From Agrocybe praecox (lineage: Eukaryota; Basidiomycota; Agaricomycetes; Agaricales; Agrocybaceae), in NCBI GenBank assembly GCA_964017145.1, contig OZ024849.1, positions 2,480,001 through 2,544,000 of the forward strand: DNA of 64,000 nucleotides, in the 5' to 3' direction. The translations under genes and the position numbers were made by a program. The notes under the pieces are model-generated. The model did not search any database and had not been told where the DNA came from. It was given only the letters and a program-made list of their open reading frames with translations. This document shows, piece after piece, positions 13,286 to 26,061 of this stretch. Each line of letters starts with the position of its first letter. Position 1 is the first letter of the stretch.

Positions 13286-13781
13286 TTCAAATACTTTGAA
13301 ACCATTTTCATATGGGAGTCATCGGGAAACCATTCTGGAACCGCTTTTGGAAAAGGACAAAACACGATATATTGCATGGAAAGGGAAACTACAGAACCTG
13401 GTCATTTTTGTGAGTGTCCTGATAATACACGGTGTAATTTTCTGATCTTTTCTCCAGAGTCTTAAGTGCATTTCTTGTACTTCGAAACATGCTTATCAGA
13501 CCTTTCGGCCGGACCAGATGATCTTTTTACTCCCCCAATTTGCCACGAAATCACAAACATCCAACATTACCGCGTCTTTAACTCCCCCAGATCTTCCCCC
13601 CGAGCCTATTTCAATCCGAATAAACGTTCTGTGGTCTATTAGTCTCGTACTAAGCCTTACCACTGTCCTTATCGCCATCGTTGCGTCCCAATGGTTGACC
13701 GCACACCAACACTATCCTTCATGGAAAATTCTCTTCTCTGTGTGTGGTATTGAAATAAACGGGGGCGGGTATTATTCGTAG
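13286..13781 (+). pseudogene. Remnant of a DUF6535 membrane protein gene
   Basis: DUF6535 proteins are large Agaricomycete-specific membrane proteins of unknown function that usually occur in expanded families. The diagnostic part is at about 13590-13700, where the translation reads PEPISIRINVLWSISLVLS followed by LTTVLIAIVASQWL. This matches the family pattern of a short linker, Asn-x-Leu-Trp, a hydrophobic span and a QW-type end. Before it, 13300-13420 gives pieces compatible with the N-terminal helix (FWKRTKHDIL, GNYRTWSF), but in a different frame and without the expected first membrane span. The reading stops at 13781, whereas family members continue for hundreds of residues. Truncation plus frame breaks suggest a dead copy. 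The family assignment rests on pattern memory only. Confidence 0.5.
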
Positions 13782-14995
13782 CAAACGAACAAGGAATTTA
13801 TATACGAAAATATGTAGTATATATGATAAAATGGTTGTCATGTAAACAATAAGCCGGGTAAGCCAAGCAATTTACGACGCTAGATTACCAACCAAGCGAG
13901 TAAAATCCAACATGTGGCATGTTCCCAAGATGCTCTGTGCTGTACCTATTCCACTTTTGCTGGCTTTGATTCTCTTCTTGGTGGGATTGATTGACTTGGA
14001 AATATGCCCGCGCGATGTCCTTATAAATCGACACGGTCCCGGGTTCTCCGCCGTATCATGACATTCTCTCCCACTGGATCTCTTATTTTTTCTTCCCGGC
14101 CTTGCTCTTTTAGTCACTACCTGGGATTTAGTCCGTACATTCTACTCATATCCGGGAAGAAACGCTTCCGAGGTATAAATTTCTTCGAGAAGAACCACCT
14201 GAGATTGTACAGAAGGCTCTGTACTTTTTGGCGAGCCAACTCCTAGGTTTCCTTGGATGCGATTTCGCAGCGCGTATATGATGTCCATCGAGTCATTTGA
14301 ATCAGCTCACTGGATTTACCCTACGCATGGAGGGGCGTTCTATGACTGCACACATGCAACGGTTGCGGCAAATATTTTGTTCTCCAGACGATTTGAGAAC
14401 AGAAATGTTTTCTTTCTGAAAAAATGTACAATCCCCTAGATGTATGCTGGGAGGAATTACTGTTTATTATGACGATCCGGTCTGCTCCGATATACCCCCA
14501 ACTTACGGATGGACTCTAATGATGTTCTCATGAACACTTTCCTCCTCGACGTTCCAGAGCAATCGTCCACCCCTTTCCCCCTGTTTTTGAGCTGTTAAAG
14601 ATGGAATGAAAATGTGGTTAGATTAATCTGGACACCTATATATCTAATTTTTTCTATGAAAGTTGCATCGCCGCGTAAGCTTCCTCGCAAATAGTTCTCT
14701 CTGCTAATCATTCCAGGCGCTTGCGGGCCGGCTACTCCCGCTCAGCGCTAAACGGTCTTTGATTCTTAATCACCTTAGAAATTCATTAATATCATCTCAT
14801 TGTTTGTTGATCCTTTACAGCGTGCTCAATATAGTCATGCGCAACGAGGTTATCGCAATACTTCATAGTCGGGCATATTGTAACTAAACACACCAATGAG
14901 AGAAGAATAAACCGAAATTTCTTTCTGTTTTATTCCGCAGTACAAACATAACAAGTGGTAATTGCTGAGACCATATCCAAGAAGAGAGTCGAAGT
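13782..14995. other. Intergenic, nothing recognised
   Basis: Only short open frames on both strands, and no motif I recognise. It may contain further decayed parts of the preceding DUF6535 copy, but I see no matching segment. Confidence 0.5.
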
Positions 14996-15297
14996 TCAGC
15001 TCCTGCAGCAGAGTGTCTTGTAACCGGTCCAGCAGCAAGCACCGTCACTGCACGATCCACGACCCATTTTGGTGTACCCTGGAGGGCAACTTCCAGCGCA
15101 GAAGAGGCGGTGCCATACCAGTAGCAGCCTTGAGGAGCAGGGGCGTCCTCGGAGGCATGGTGACCGGCAGGGCTGCTGTTGAGGAGGTACTTGAGCGCAG
15201 AGCTTTGGTCTGCTGCGGCGTTGAAGACGGCTTTGGCACCTTCGGAAAGGGACGGCCATGACGCCGACGGCGGCGAGGATGAATACTCCTTTCTATA
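14996..15297 (-). pseudogene. Broken gene for a small cysteine-rich secreted protein
   Basis: Read on the minus strand, three pieces in different frames together look like one small secreted protein of about 100 residues. The first is a hydrophobic leader (VFILAAVGVMAVPF), directly preceded by ATAGAAAGGA, which looks like an ATG start damaged by one extra A. The second piece, one frame over, is EGAKAVFNAAADQSSALKYL through APQGCYWYGTA. The third, again shifted, is FCAGSCPPGYTKMGRGSC followed by SDGACCWTGYKTLCCRS and a stop at 14996. Cysteine spacing of this C..C...CC...CC kind is common in small secreted proteins of basidiomycetes. The damaged start and two shifts within 300 bases indicate a pseudogene. 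Sequencing error is the alternative, though three errors so close together would be unusual. Confidence 0.6.
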
Positions 15298-16643
15298 CTG
15301 TGTGTGCCTTTGGGTCTATGGCTGAGGATGAAGCTTGATTATGATTGTGATCATCTTGGGGCGCGACTTGTCTTTGAAAGTTTATTTTTAGCGGAGGAGA
15401 TCGTAATCAGTGTTACACTGTATTGGGTGGAGTCGTCTCTCTTCGAGGCCGCGAAACAGATAAAATCAAGAACGCGCAACTTCATCCACGTCAGCATCGG
15501 AGACCAGCGAGTAGTGAGGCTCGGTATTCAACTTGGTGCATAATTGTGCAGCTCAAGTCGCTCAGGAGGATGATGTTCTATGCATATCTTGACCAAGAGT
15601 GTGGACCAGCTTGGTTGTATAGAATCACGAAGTCAGAAAGACCAACAAGGAGCACCAGAGCCCGTACGATGCAGTAAACTGCTTTGCAGACGAACATAGC
15701 CGGAATACTCGTACTAGGTAGAAGGTTGGTGCATTGATATGTGCCAACGTTTAGTATGACGTAGGTGATCCTAGAATGAGAGGCAAAAAGTCCCGTATAA
15801 ACTGATGCGGCGAGCAATGACCGCCTGAAGACATGTACACGGAGAGTGTCCGATAATCGACGAACGAAAACACAGAGAAAGACCTTATCAACTTGGTCAA
15901 TGATCGATAATTCAGGGTGTCGTCAACGCGTCGTCCATCCTTATTCCTTATGAAAAAGCAACATGGACGTGATAAGTCTGTAATGTGTGCAACCGGTTTC
16001 AATGAATGCCCGTTGAATTGCGGGTATAAAGAGTATTATTCTATATACGATTAATACATGGCTATCGGTCCATCAACTTTCGTGTTACTTGGTCAAAAAT
16101 TCTAATGCTCGCACCTGTTGTACAGACAATATTATACACTGAACAAGCATCACGGCGAAACGCGCATGGGAGGTTGTGTTTCTGGTTGTTGCGATTGGGT
16201 AGCTATTTGGGAGTCTGATAACAAGGGCTGCCTCTCTGGTGTTACTTTCTCCGCATCCCCTTTACAGCACGAGCAAGAGCAGAGGCCCTCAGTACATGTA
16301 TGGCCTATCATCTCGTTTAGCAAACAACAATTTCGAAAGAAAACTCAGGACGCACGGAGAGACATGAAATCAAGACAAATTCCTACGCACACATCAAGGC
16401 ACGCTGTGCACACAATGGCACAGATATTGTCCGACATGGTACTTCGAGGATTTGAGAGCAATGAAACGGTTATTGTCGTGGGGTAAGAATAATTAGCTAG
16501 TAGGCCGTCATTGTGGACTGTGGTCACTGGGGGTTAAGATCATGATGCGGCTCGTTCGGCTTGAGTAGGTCATTGTTTACCTCTATTTACTCGTCATTTA
16601 CTTGTTCCTCATTCTTGTTAGGTCGCGCTATTTGTTTCCGAGT
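15298..16643. other. Intergenic and promoter region upstream of the SAC3 gene
   Basis: No supported gene. A 122-codon frame at 16118-16486 (plus) has no recognisable domain. TTCTTGTTAG at about 16611-16620 is a good splice acceptor just before the SAC3 start, so a 5' UTR intron is possible. Confidence 0.45.
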
Positions 16644-19600
16644 ATGGATGGTCCTCTATATAGCAGGGGCTCTCGAGGACGGGGTGGCATGATGCACGAA
16701 GGAGGTGGAAGGGGGAGGCCTCAATCAAGGAACAAACACTGGTCTGCTACCGATGGGCCGTCGCGAACTACGACGCCAAATCATTCGGATGGTGAGCGGT
16801 GGGAACGAGGTGGTCATCGCGGTGGGGGCAGAGGCAGAGGCATTCCTCGTGGCGCGCCGAGGAAGTTCCCAAACGTTACGCTTCGTGTAAACAATACACC
16901 AGGAGCGCAGCAGCAACATCGGCCTTTCTTCCAAACCCCGGTACAAACACCAGAACCGGAGGAATCTTACATCAGTGTTGACGAACAGGGTGTGGAGGAA
17001 GAAGAAGGCTTTGACGAGGAAATCGGAGGCGATGAAGAACAGATTGAGCAAGACTATACCAATGAGCCATTGTTCCAAGAAATTCACGAGCCGGAGTTGG
17101 AGACAGCGGAGGAACGCGAGAAGTTCTATCAAGAGGTCCGTATGCTTTTCTTTCTTATTCAGTAAAACGAAACTAATACCCGGTATAGCTTGTAAAAGCC
17201 AGAGAAATTGAAAGGAAAAAAGCAATTGCAGAAGGAAAGATGGATGATCCTCTTGTGCCAAAACGACTGGAGGATGCTATATCCATCGTCGGAACTTGCA
17301 TGGACATGTGCCCTCGCTTCGAGAGGTATCGACGTGAACGTGAAAACAATCTCTTCGAATGGGAGACGGTAAGCATATTCATGTCTATACTTCAATTAAG
17401 AAAACTACGCTGATGTCTGCAAAGATTCCCGGAACGAAAAGGGTTAACCACAATCGTGCAGTCAAAATGTACGAACGAGCTGCGGGAGATAAGACTCTGC
17501 CCTCTGACTTGCGTCCACCACATGTCCTCAAGGTGAACCCCAAAGTTCTTCTGCGTTTACGCGTTCTGAATTGAGTTGAACAGCGAACGTTGGACTACCT
17601 CTTCCATGATCTCCTCCCACGAGGTGGATTTTCAGCTACATTCAACTTCATACGAGATCGTTCTCGGGCAGTTCGCAATGATTTCACCATGCAACATATA
17701 ACTGGTCCTCTAGCAATTGAATGCCATGATCGCTGCGCCCGGTTTCATATTCTTGCACTCCACTTCGAACGAGACCGAGCGGGATTCTCGATACCTTTGG
17801 AAGAACAACAATTAATGAACAGTTGAGGAAATATCCTTTCGCATTTAGAATCTCATTAACATCTAGCGTATCAGCACTCCAAAGCTTGAAAGAGTTCTAC
17901 GAGGACCAGCGTGGGAGATACGAGTCTCCTAACGAGCTTGAAATGCGCGTGTATCATCGATTAATCCACATCCGCGACCAAAAGGAACGCCATGAAGATA
18001 TTCCCGACTCGATTACCTCTCATCCCGTCTTCAAGCTTACGACGCAATTCCGCCTTCACGTGCAGCAGAAAAGCGCTCCCATCAGCAAGTCCTCAAAGCT
18101 CATTGTTACTGAAGAAGGCATGCAAATTTTCGGGCAACTCGCTGCAGTCCTTAGCGAGCAGGGCAGCCGAGTCATGGTTTACCTCGTAGCATGCCTGCTG
18201 GAACGGCTATTCGGGAAAGATACCATTGACGATATTGAGAGCATCAAGGGCGACTTAACTATATCGGATGTTATCGATGGCAAATTCTCTCATGGTCAAG
18301 TTGAAGAAGTCCAACGAGAATATGCAGCAGAAGGAAGCGGGGAGGTTGAAGAGGAAGGATACGACGAAGAAGACGAATTAGAGGGGGATTACGAAGAGGA
18401 GGAGTACGAGGAAGTTGAGGAAGCGGCACAACCTGCAGCCCCGGCACCCCTCCAGGCAAATGTCACAGAGTGGCTTTCAAACAACATCACAATGTCCGCA
18501 AAGCCCTTGACATGGCAGCCTACTCTTCCTGCATTTCCATCTAATTCTTCGTCACCATCAGCTGCCGCGGGAAATGCATTTGCTGGTTTGGTAACGCAGC
18601 CCAACGTCTTTGGGTCTGTCTTTGGAAATTCAGTTTTGCCAGCGACGACCCCTGCGTCAACTTCTGCGGCTCCTAAACCTGCATCAGTCTCGGTTTTTGG
18701 CAATTTGACTGCCAACACACAACCGTCGATCTTTGGCACTTTTTCGACGAGTCCAGCTACCGCCGCACCAGCACAGGAAAAACAGACGTCGCAAAATAGT
18801 TCTTCTGCATTTTCCAATTTATCAAATGGTTTTCCCGTACAGTCTACCCCACAACCCTCAAGCATCTTTGGTAAGCCCTGCAACTTTCAATATTCTTATG
18901 TATCCGCATATTGATATTCTGTCTTAAAGGTCAATCAACGAATTCTACCCCTGCTGCACCTTCACCCCAACCCGAACCCCTTACAAGCCAACCAACCTTG
19001 CCTGTTTCTGTATTTGGTGGATCTGCATTCTCCAACAATGCGATTAATGGCAATTTTTCTTTCTCTTCCTCAGAACCCCCCAAAACAGGTGCTTTGATGA
19101 ATCCGAAAGCTCCTGAATTTAAACCTTCACCTACATCTTCCTTATTTTCTCAACCGTTCAACTTCCCCTCAAATAACACTAACGGAAAGTCGGTCGCCAC
19201 GCCATTTTCGACTGTGATTCCCACAACTACACCTCTGGCAACAACGTCTACTCCTCAGAGTATCGGAAACAATCTCTTTAACCTTCCGATCCTTGCATCG
19301 CAACCACAGCAAGTACAACCCCAGCCAATACAACCATCAACTCCGTCTTTCTTCACCAAACCGAGTCCGCCAATGGCTCAGACTCCACCATCTTTCTTCA
19401 ATAAACCCAGCCCTCCTTCATCAACCACACCTCCAGCTAACCGCCTTGTCGCACCTCCGTTACTGAAAATTGATACCAACACATCGTCAGGCTCTAGCTC
19501 GCCATCATCTATTGCTTCGCCACGAGTACCGCCCCCGATGCCCAAGAAACAACCTATTTCTCTCCCTTCAACACCAACCATGCAACTTCAACCGCCAAAT

Positions 19601-22123
19601 CCACTCCTGGGACATCTGCGAAATAGTCTGGCAGGGTCGCCGTCTTCTTCCTTCAGCTCGTCCTCAAGCCAGGAAATCCTCTCGCCGCTCGTGATGGGGT
19701 CGCCGACGACGTCTGTCCAGCCTCTGAACAACTACTCACCACTGTTGACGCCTCAATCATCGAGGATCTTCCGGGCGTCATCGCCACCTAAAAGCGCGAA
19801 AAGAAAGGGCAAGGCGCGCGACGAGTCAGAGTATAAGCCTGGAGAAGTCGCAGCGTTGGAGAAGCAGGCTATGGTGTTTGAACAGAAGAGCTTGATTGTC
19901 AAGGATACGTTCAAGAGATGGATGACAATAACGACGGATAAGGCTGCGGCTTATCTGGAGGCACGAAGACATGGAGATGAGTATCATGCCAAGTTGCAGA
20001 AATCGACGAACGGACAATCGCCTTTCCGGACATGGAGAAATGGGCATGGGAATGGGATGGTCGTTGTTGGGGAAAGGAAGAGGCGATTGTTGGATAGTGG
20101 TTTACAGGAAAGCACGTCTCGACATACTAAGAAACCACGAAAACGGATTTCGAGCGAGTATCGTCCGCCGAGGACAGACGAGGATCTGGCAAAGCGATTG
20201 AAAGAGGTACATAGTGATTTTCCTCGTATGCGTTTATTCGTGGACCTGACTTCATTATTATCATTTTCCTTCCTTCCTTCCTTTTCGCTGCTCCCTCCTC
20301 GCTCTTAACACCACCATGGTCTTCGTCAACAATCGTTGATGGATTTAGAACCACGAAGAACACGAACTGCGATGGGCGCCAGGATCGTTCTTACAAGTTA
20401 TTAGGAAACACATCAAATCGCTAAATCCTTCATCGTTGAAGATGCCTTGGAATATTTGGCTGTCGATGAACCCAGACAGCGACGCTACTGCAATCTGGTT
20501 AGAACGCAAGTTCGACGTACCTACTTCTGGGACATGGTCAAGTGAATCGGTTTTCTCGATACCACTGTCATCCGCCAGCGGTCCATCCGGTTATCCTGGT
20601 CTTATCATACTTGAGTGTTCGCCGTTGGGTGATATTGCAGATGATTTGGAGAAGTCAGTGATTTTTGAAGTGTTAACTGTCGTTTTTTGTTTCTGATATT
20701 TTCCCGAATAGGAAATACCGTGTATTGGACGATTGCTCGCGCCTACGAGAAATCATAAAAGCTCTTCCACCCAAACGTCACTTTATCCCTTCGCTTTTGA
20801 TCATCTCGTGGACTGGGGGTGATAAAGACGATGTCGCGGCTGATTTCTACGATATGGTCAGTCTTACCAATTAATTATAACTCCCAGGACTTTTACTAAT
20901 CTGTATCTATATCTATTAGGTGAAAAAGCTTGTAGCGGACTCGACGATTCTGAGCTACCAGCAATTCGCCATGACGTCTGCGACGAAGGATCTGGATAAC
21001 AAGCTGCAAGCTATGTTATCATCCTTAAACATTGACGCAGAAGGGAAATTGGTTCGATCACTCACGTTGAAGGGCGCTTTCAAGATCTTTGAGCAGACCT
21101 TTGGGCTTTTCTTGAATGAGTGGATGGAGAACTGCAACACCTATGGACGATGTGGGTTAATTTGTGTTTTCTTACTATAGCTGGTGCTTATTTTATTTAT
21201 CTTCGTTCAGTCAATTGGAACCTGTACGGCCATGTTGTCCAAGTGGCAATTAAATTGTTGAACATCATGTCTGCGTCGGTGCAGTCGTTGCTGGATCTTT
21301 CTGGTTCAGTCACTCCTTTGCCTGAATTTGACGGACCGCAGCTGGATGATAGCGAGTAAGTATTGTCTTGCCTTTTTCCATGAAGTGAAATTTATGGATG
21401 CCTTCCAGTTCTGCCTATGACGATTGTATCGAATGGTTGTCGACCCTCGACTGTCGAGAGGACGCAAAAATGGTGGCGATGGACTTGAAGTCTCACCAAG
21501 ATATCGAACAAGGTTAGCTCACGAATTCATGATCGCCTGTTGGGCTATATTGTAATCATGATTTTCTCTAAAGATTTCCCTGCCCGAATCTTCATCGAGC
21601 ACCTTTTCGAATTGATCGAAACACAACTGGATCGAACGTATCCACAGGCTGTGTCTGAACAGAAGCCTGTGCTAATTACCGCCATCGATTCGACGCTTCA
21701 GTCATACAAGGATGCTCAGCAGCCTCTACAGATGAAGCTGTTGCAGCTATACAACTTTAGCGTTCGCCGATCACCGAAGAGACGTACGTACTCGATTGCG
21801 ACCAGTGACCATGGGAGGTTAGTAGATTGTCTCATTCATTCTGTCATGTTTGTCTGACTTGCTTCCTTCTTAGTCCTGAAGCAAAGAGACCTCGGTTGTC
21901 TGAATCCATTGCTTCGTATACCAACGAAGACCGGAGCGCTCCTTCAACGCCTCAGATGAACGGGAATGGGCGACGTGGGGATACGCCTTCACCTACGAAC
22001 AGTGTGATATCACTGGCTACTAGTACTGCCACGGAAAAAGAGAAAGACACTCCGTCAGTCACGGTAGCAATGCTGAGGGCGTTGACGAGGGATTTGAAGA
22101 AGAAATACGTTGCTTCGTCATGA
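16644..22123 (+). CDS. SAC3: SAC3/GANP-type nuclear mRNA export scaffold with internal FG repeats
   Basis: Scaffold of the TREX-2 complex, which sits at nuclear pores and links transcription to mRNA export. Thirteen exons join in frame: 16644-17135, 17189-17368, 17425-17532, 17584-17821, 17875-18870, 18930-20206, 20349-20653, 20712-20856, 20920-21151, 21211-21355, 21409-21512, 21574-21817 and 21874-22123, for 1571 residues. The N-terminus is RGG-rich and then acidic. The SAC3/GANP domain covers about residues 195-440, with GTCMDMCPRFERYRRE, RTLDYLFHDLL, FIRDRSRAVRNDF and LIHIRDQKERHE. An acidic patch and a Nup-like part with FG motifs (VFGSVFGNS, SIFGTFS, SIFGQS, SVFGGSAF) follow at about 540-720. 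A segment near YKPGEVAALEKQAMVFEQK is a candidate Cdc31/Sus1-binding helix, and the C-terminal third resembles the GANP C-terminal region. The small FG island placed after the SAC3 domain differs from human GANP, where it is N-terminal. The identity is strong; the exon 4/5 junction is the least certain. Confidence 0.93.
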
Positions 22124-22503
22124 TGCTTTTCTTTTCTTTTCTGCATTCGAAATCAATTCGGAATTTGCTGTCGCATTCTTTTATATAGGTGTATTTTATT
22201 TTGTCGTTGTTTTCATATCATAATCCTCTGTAGTTTTATTATCCACTTCCGTTTTTGCATTGGTCACTACATTCTATAGAATCAAGGGGATTCTGGTCGT
22301 AATTACACGTTATGAGTCAATTCGACTGTGCCGAAAGGACCGAAAGCTGTCAAATGACCCGGCTAAGTGGAATGGACGGATCCGGCCGTGTGGGTTGATA
22401 AAGGGCATTGCCTGCAGACTGCACTGCGTCTTTCCTTTTCCCATTCCCTTGCGAAACACAATATATTTTACTGCCTTAACAGTGGGCAAGTACCATAGCT
22501 GAT
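22124..22503. other. SAC3 to FHA gene interval (380 bp)
   Basis: Contains the SAC3 3' end and the promoter of the next gene on the same strand. T-rich sequence follows the SAC3 stop, and no coding signal is seen. Confidence 0.5.
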
Positions 22504-25224
22504 ATGTTGGACGATGAAATTGTCTTTCTGGGTCAGACTTCAACGTCATCAAGGCCTGCGCAGCGCCCAGTAACGGGTGCGAGATGTCCAATCTCTCAGG
22601 CTCAGGCAACGATGAGCTGACTACCTCCGTCTGTAGGTGTTGTCTTACATGTTGAGAAGAATAGCGAACAGGATGGGCATAGCATGACATTCAAGCGAGT
22701 GAATACCACCGTCGTCCACATCGGTCGTCGGTCAGGCTTTGAGCCAGACTGGAACAGACGATCTCAAGATCATGATCCTGCAAGTGCTACCTTTCGCTGC
22801 GCAGTCGTGAGTCGCAAGCATGCAAAGATTGCTTTCTCGGATAGTGGACATGTACGAGTCCATAAGTTTATCGCAATCATTCTTAAACTAACATGTCTTG
22901 GATCCAGGCATATCTCATCGATCTCGGTTCGCATCATGGTACTCATATCCGCAAACCTGGAGAAAAGTTCTCCAAGGTAATTAAGGCGGAGACACCGACG
23001 GTGTTGGTCGATGGTGATATAGTCACCTTTGGCAAATCAGTGGGCAAGGGAGACGAATTAGTTCGTCCAATTGTTGCTCGTATTGAGCTGCTTGAAGCCG
23101 GCCAAAGCAACGCAAATCTTGCTCCAGTTGCGTTCAAACCTCTCGTGGTTCCTTATTCGTCCGCTAGTACCCCTTCCACACCAGAGAGGTCCCATGCCAA
23201 GTCAACTTCAGGCCGCTATGGTATTCATGCCTCTTCGTCATCTTCCGACGAATCTCCATCGTCTAATTCGGGGATTTATTCCGATATTGAAGAGATCTCA
23301 CCGCCTCCATCCTTCGCAAAGCCTGCAGAGCCTGAGGTCAATGCCGATTGCGGGATTAAATCCAACAACAATAACAATGTCAGCAGCAGCAGCAGCAGCA
23401 GCAACGACGCACCAAGTAATGGCAACTCCCTGAATTTGTTTGCATACAATGTTCTCAAGAGATTCCTACCTCCTGCTCAAACACCCCCTTCTCCTCGACG
23501 ACTTCCTTCTGTGACAGAGATCGTCGAAAGACCTCTTGCTCACATGTCGTCTATTTTCTTCGGTCCAGAACCCGTACACACACCACCCGAGTACAGCCCT
23601 ACAAGAGACGTTGTTCCTACTGACGAACTCGATATCAATTTCCTGCCACCTGTAGTAGGCTTTGATGCTTCAGATCACGATATCTACGAAAACAAGGACT
23701 CTCCCCGCAATTGCGCTTTCCAACATTCGCGTTCAAATTCACCAATGGATCTCGCAAGCCCTTTGCCAGCTGCAGAAGTCATCGTTTCGAGACCTCTGTC
23801 TATCCCACCACCTGCTCAACCAATGTTACCTGGATCTTACCCTCCACTTGCAGAATTTACACGTTTGCCTTTCTCTTCTGACGCTGGCCACAGTGATCCA
23901 GGGGATCAAGGCGAGCGCATGGATGAAGGTCCAGAGATCGTTGCCTCACCCGCCAATTGTTCTAGCAACGATTCTGAAGCTTCGAGTCGGTCAGCATCCC
24001 CTGTTGTTCCCCCTGGATTCCGGTACCGGACATCACCCGTAGTCGAGGATGTTAATAAGTCTTTGACGCCTCAAACATCACGTTCGTCTTCGTCGTCGCC
24101 AGCCGCTTCACCTTCTGATGCGGCGCGTCAGCAAATGAGGCAAATGCAGGATAGTCTTGATTCCATCAAGGTAGGCAAACCCTGGTACAGTTCTATGTTG
24201 TTCATTCCCTGACAATGTTCGTTCACAGCTTGAACTCGCAAAACTTCAGACCCACAGGAGGAAGTACAAAGCCCGATTCAACTCAAACGTCCATGTCATG
24301 TCCGAGAAGCTTGGGGAGTTCGATGACCGGCTCCTTGAAGTTAACGCCGAATATATCCAGCTGTCGAATCACGTCGATAGGATACAGAACGAAGACCTGC
24401 CCGAGCTGAATCAATGCATTGACGGCGTTCAGGACGGTATCAACGAATTGTCCGATGAGTTCGCTCGGCACCGTGAGCGTGAAGATATTTCTCGTGCTGT
24501 TGCGTTTGCGGAGATGGAGGATGTGAAGGCGACGTTACAGACTCTCAATATCAGCGTAACAGGTAAGCCTCTTTTATCTTTTCTTTTCTTATCGTAATTA
24601 GTAATATTTTCCATTTCTTCAGACCTGGAACATTTCCGCCAGACTGCTATGGAACGGATAGAAGAAGAAATGAAAGCTATCCGTACCATGCGTGAGACAG
24701 CCATGGCCAAGTTGGCCGAGGAGATTAAGCAGGTTCAGGCATTGAAGCTCGCCCAACCACAGCTCTCGTTAGCCTCGTTTTCTAATAACGTACAGGTACG
24801 TTCCATTACTCAGGTCTTGCGTGAACTATGTTTCACCTTGTCTACATTACCCCACTCTTCCTCTCCATTTTCTCTTCAGACGCCCGTTCACACGTCGTTG
24901 AAGCGCAAGCGAGATGATACGGACGAGAACGAGGACGTTGATGATAGAGTTGCTGGGGGTATTGATGGTGATGAACCTGAGGACGGTCAAGAAAAGGATG
25001 TGGTGATGGTTGCATCGTCCGACGATGTTTCGTCTACCACCACTGCCGACCTTGAAGTCCTCGCTAGCCCACGCGAGGCGGGTATCTTCTTGACTAATGG
25101 TGCCAATGTCGACCTCCCATCCCCCCGAAAGCGGGCTAGACGAGTCGCTTCGGTCGTGGCCCAGACTGCTACGGCTGTCACCATCGGTGCTGTCATCACT
25201 TGGTCTGCTTTAGCTTTCAGCTGA
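22504..25224 (+). CDS. FHA-domain protein with coiled coil and putative C-terminal membrane anchor
   Basis: FHA domains bind phosphothreonine peptides, so this is probably a signalling adaptor. Six exons join in frame: 22504-22576, 22637-22851, 22908-24170, 24229-24562, 24623-24795 and 24880-25224, for 800 residues. Exon 1 is a best guess; it gives MLDDEIVFLG and an Arg/Pro linker. The FHA fold covers about residues 25-130 and shows VVHIGRR, VSRKHAKIAFSDSGH and IDLGSHHGTH, with the Gly-Arg, Ser-x-x-His and His-Gly-Thr residues that contact ligand. A Ser/Pro-rich disordered part of about 350 residues follows, including a short poly-Ser from AGC repeats at about 23383-23400. A coiled coil lies at about 500-680. 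Basic clusters SLKRKRDD and SPRKRARR precede a final hydrophobic stretch (ATAVTIGAVITWSALAF) that ends the protein. FHA plus coiled coil plus tail anchor is the layout of SLMAP/Far9-Far10/PRO45 STRIPAK subunits. That homology is a suggestion only, and the nuclear-type basic clusters argue for caution. Confidence 0.85.
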
Positions 25225-26040
25225 ACGATTCACTGTTTTTTACCGCCTTTTGAACCTCTCTTTCTCTGTTCTTTCTCTCGACTTCGATCTCCTCACCAAC
25301 CCACCCTATCTTACTCGATGTCAACGACTTGGAAACGTTGTCAGTCTTGAGGGACGGTGTCAGGGATAGTGGAGGCTGGAAATTTGGTGATGACGATGAC
25401 GATGGCGATCGTTGGTGGCATAACATGCTGTGGACCTTTTTGTGTTGGTGCGACGCCACACACACTCACACACACTTTTTGCTTTTCCTTCCCCTTTTTT
25501 TTTCTCTTTCCGCATTTTCTCTTTCCTTTTGGTATCACGCAAGATGAACATGTTATGAACTACGAATTGAAAGCAAATTTGTAAAGCACTCTATGTATAT
25601 ATGTAAAGTATGTACCACTGTGATGGCTATGTTTTCTGGGGGGTGTTGTACATGCTACTGTTTTGTTTCAATGTGTATATGTATGTATTGTATACAAATC
25701 TCATTTTGTTTTGTCTCATCCCTCTTTTCCAAGTAATTTCTGGTTATACTTTTGTCGAATTTCCTATTCCTTCGAATTTCGACTGTTAACAGGTCCTTCG
25801 GGCCGAGATGTGTCAAGTTCAATCGGAGTTTTAACTCTATCTAGTTTTATCTCTCCCTCTAAGGCACTTGGCAAATGCGTCCCATAGGTTTTCTCCTCCT
25901 TCAACCTTCCTTACAGGGCGGGAAACACGGGCTACAGTACGGTTTTTGGAACATTTCAACGCATCTATTGCCGTGATAGAACATTCTGTAGGCTACGGCC
26001 CTCGTCCAATCCACGTTAGTCACTGTGCCCTTTCAAATTC
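25225..26040. other. 3' flank of FHA gene and intergenic DNA
   Basis: T-rich and TGTATG-rich sequence typical of a fungal 3' UTR and spacer. Shadow frames around 25330-25580 arise from simple sequence (CACACTCACACACAC, TTTTTTTTTC). No gene is supported. Confidence 0.5.
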
Positions 26041-26061
26041 GTACAATAGCTTCGTTTATTT

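Noticed and set aside
16118..16486. 122-codon frame upstream of SAC3
   Set aside because: No family resemblance, no splice partners, and it lies where the SAC3 promoter should be.
18389..18883. 164-codon minus-strand frame inside the SAC3 gene
   Set aside because: Antisense shadow of the acidic and FG-rich part, without independent support.
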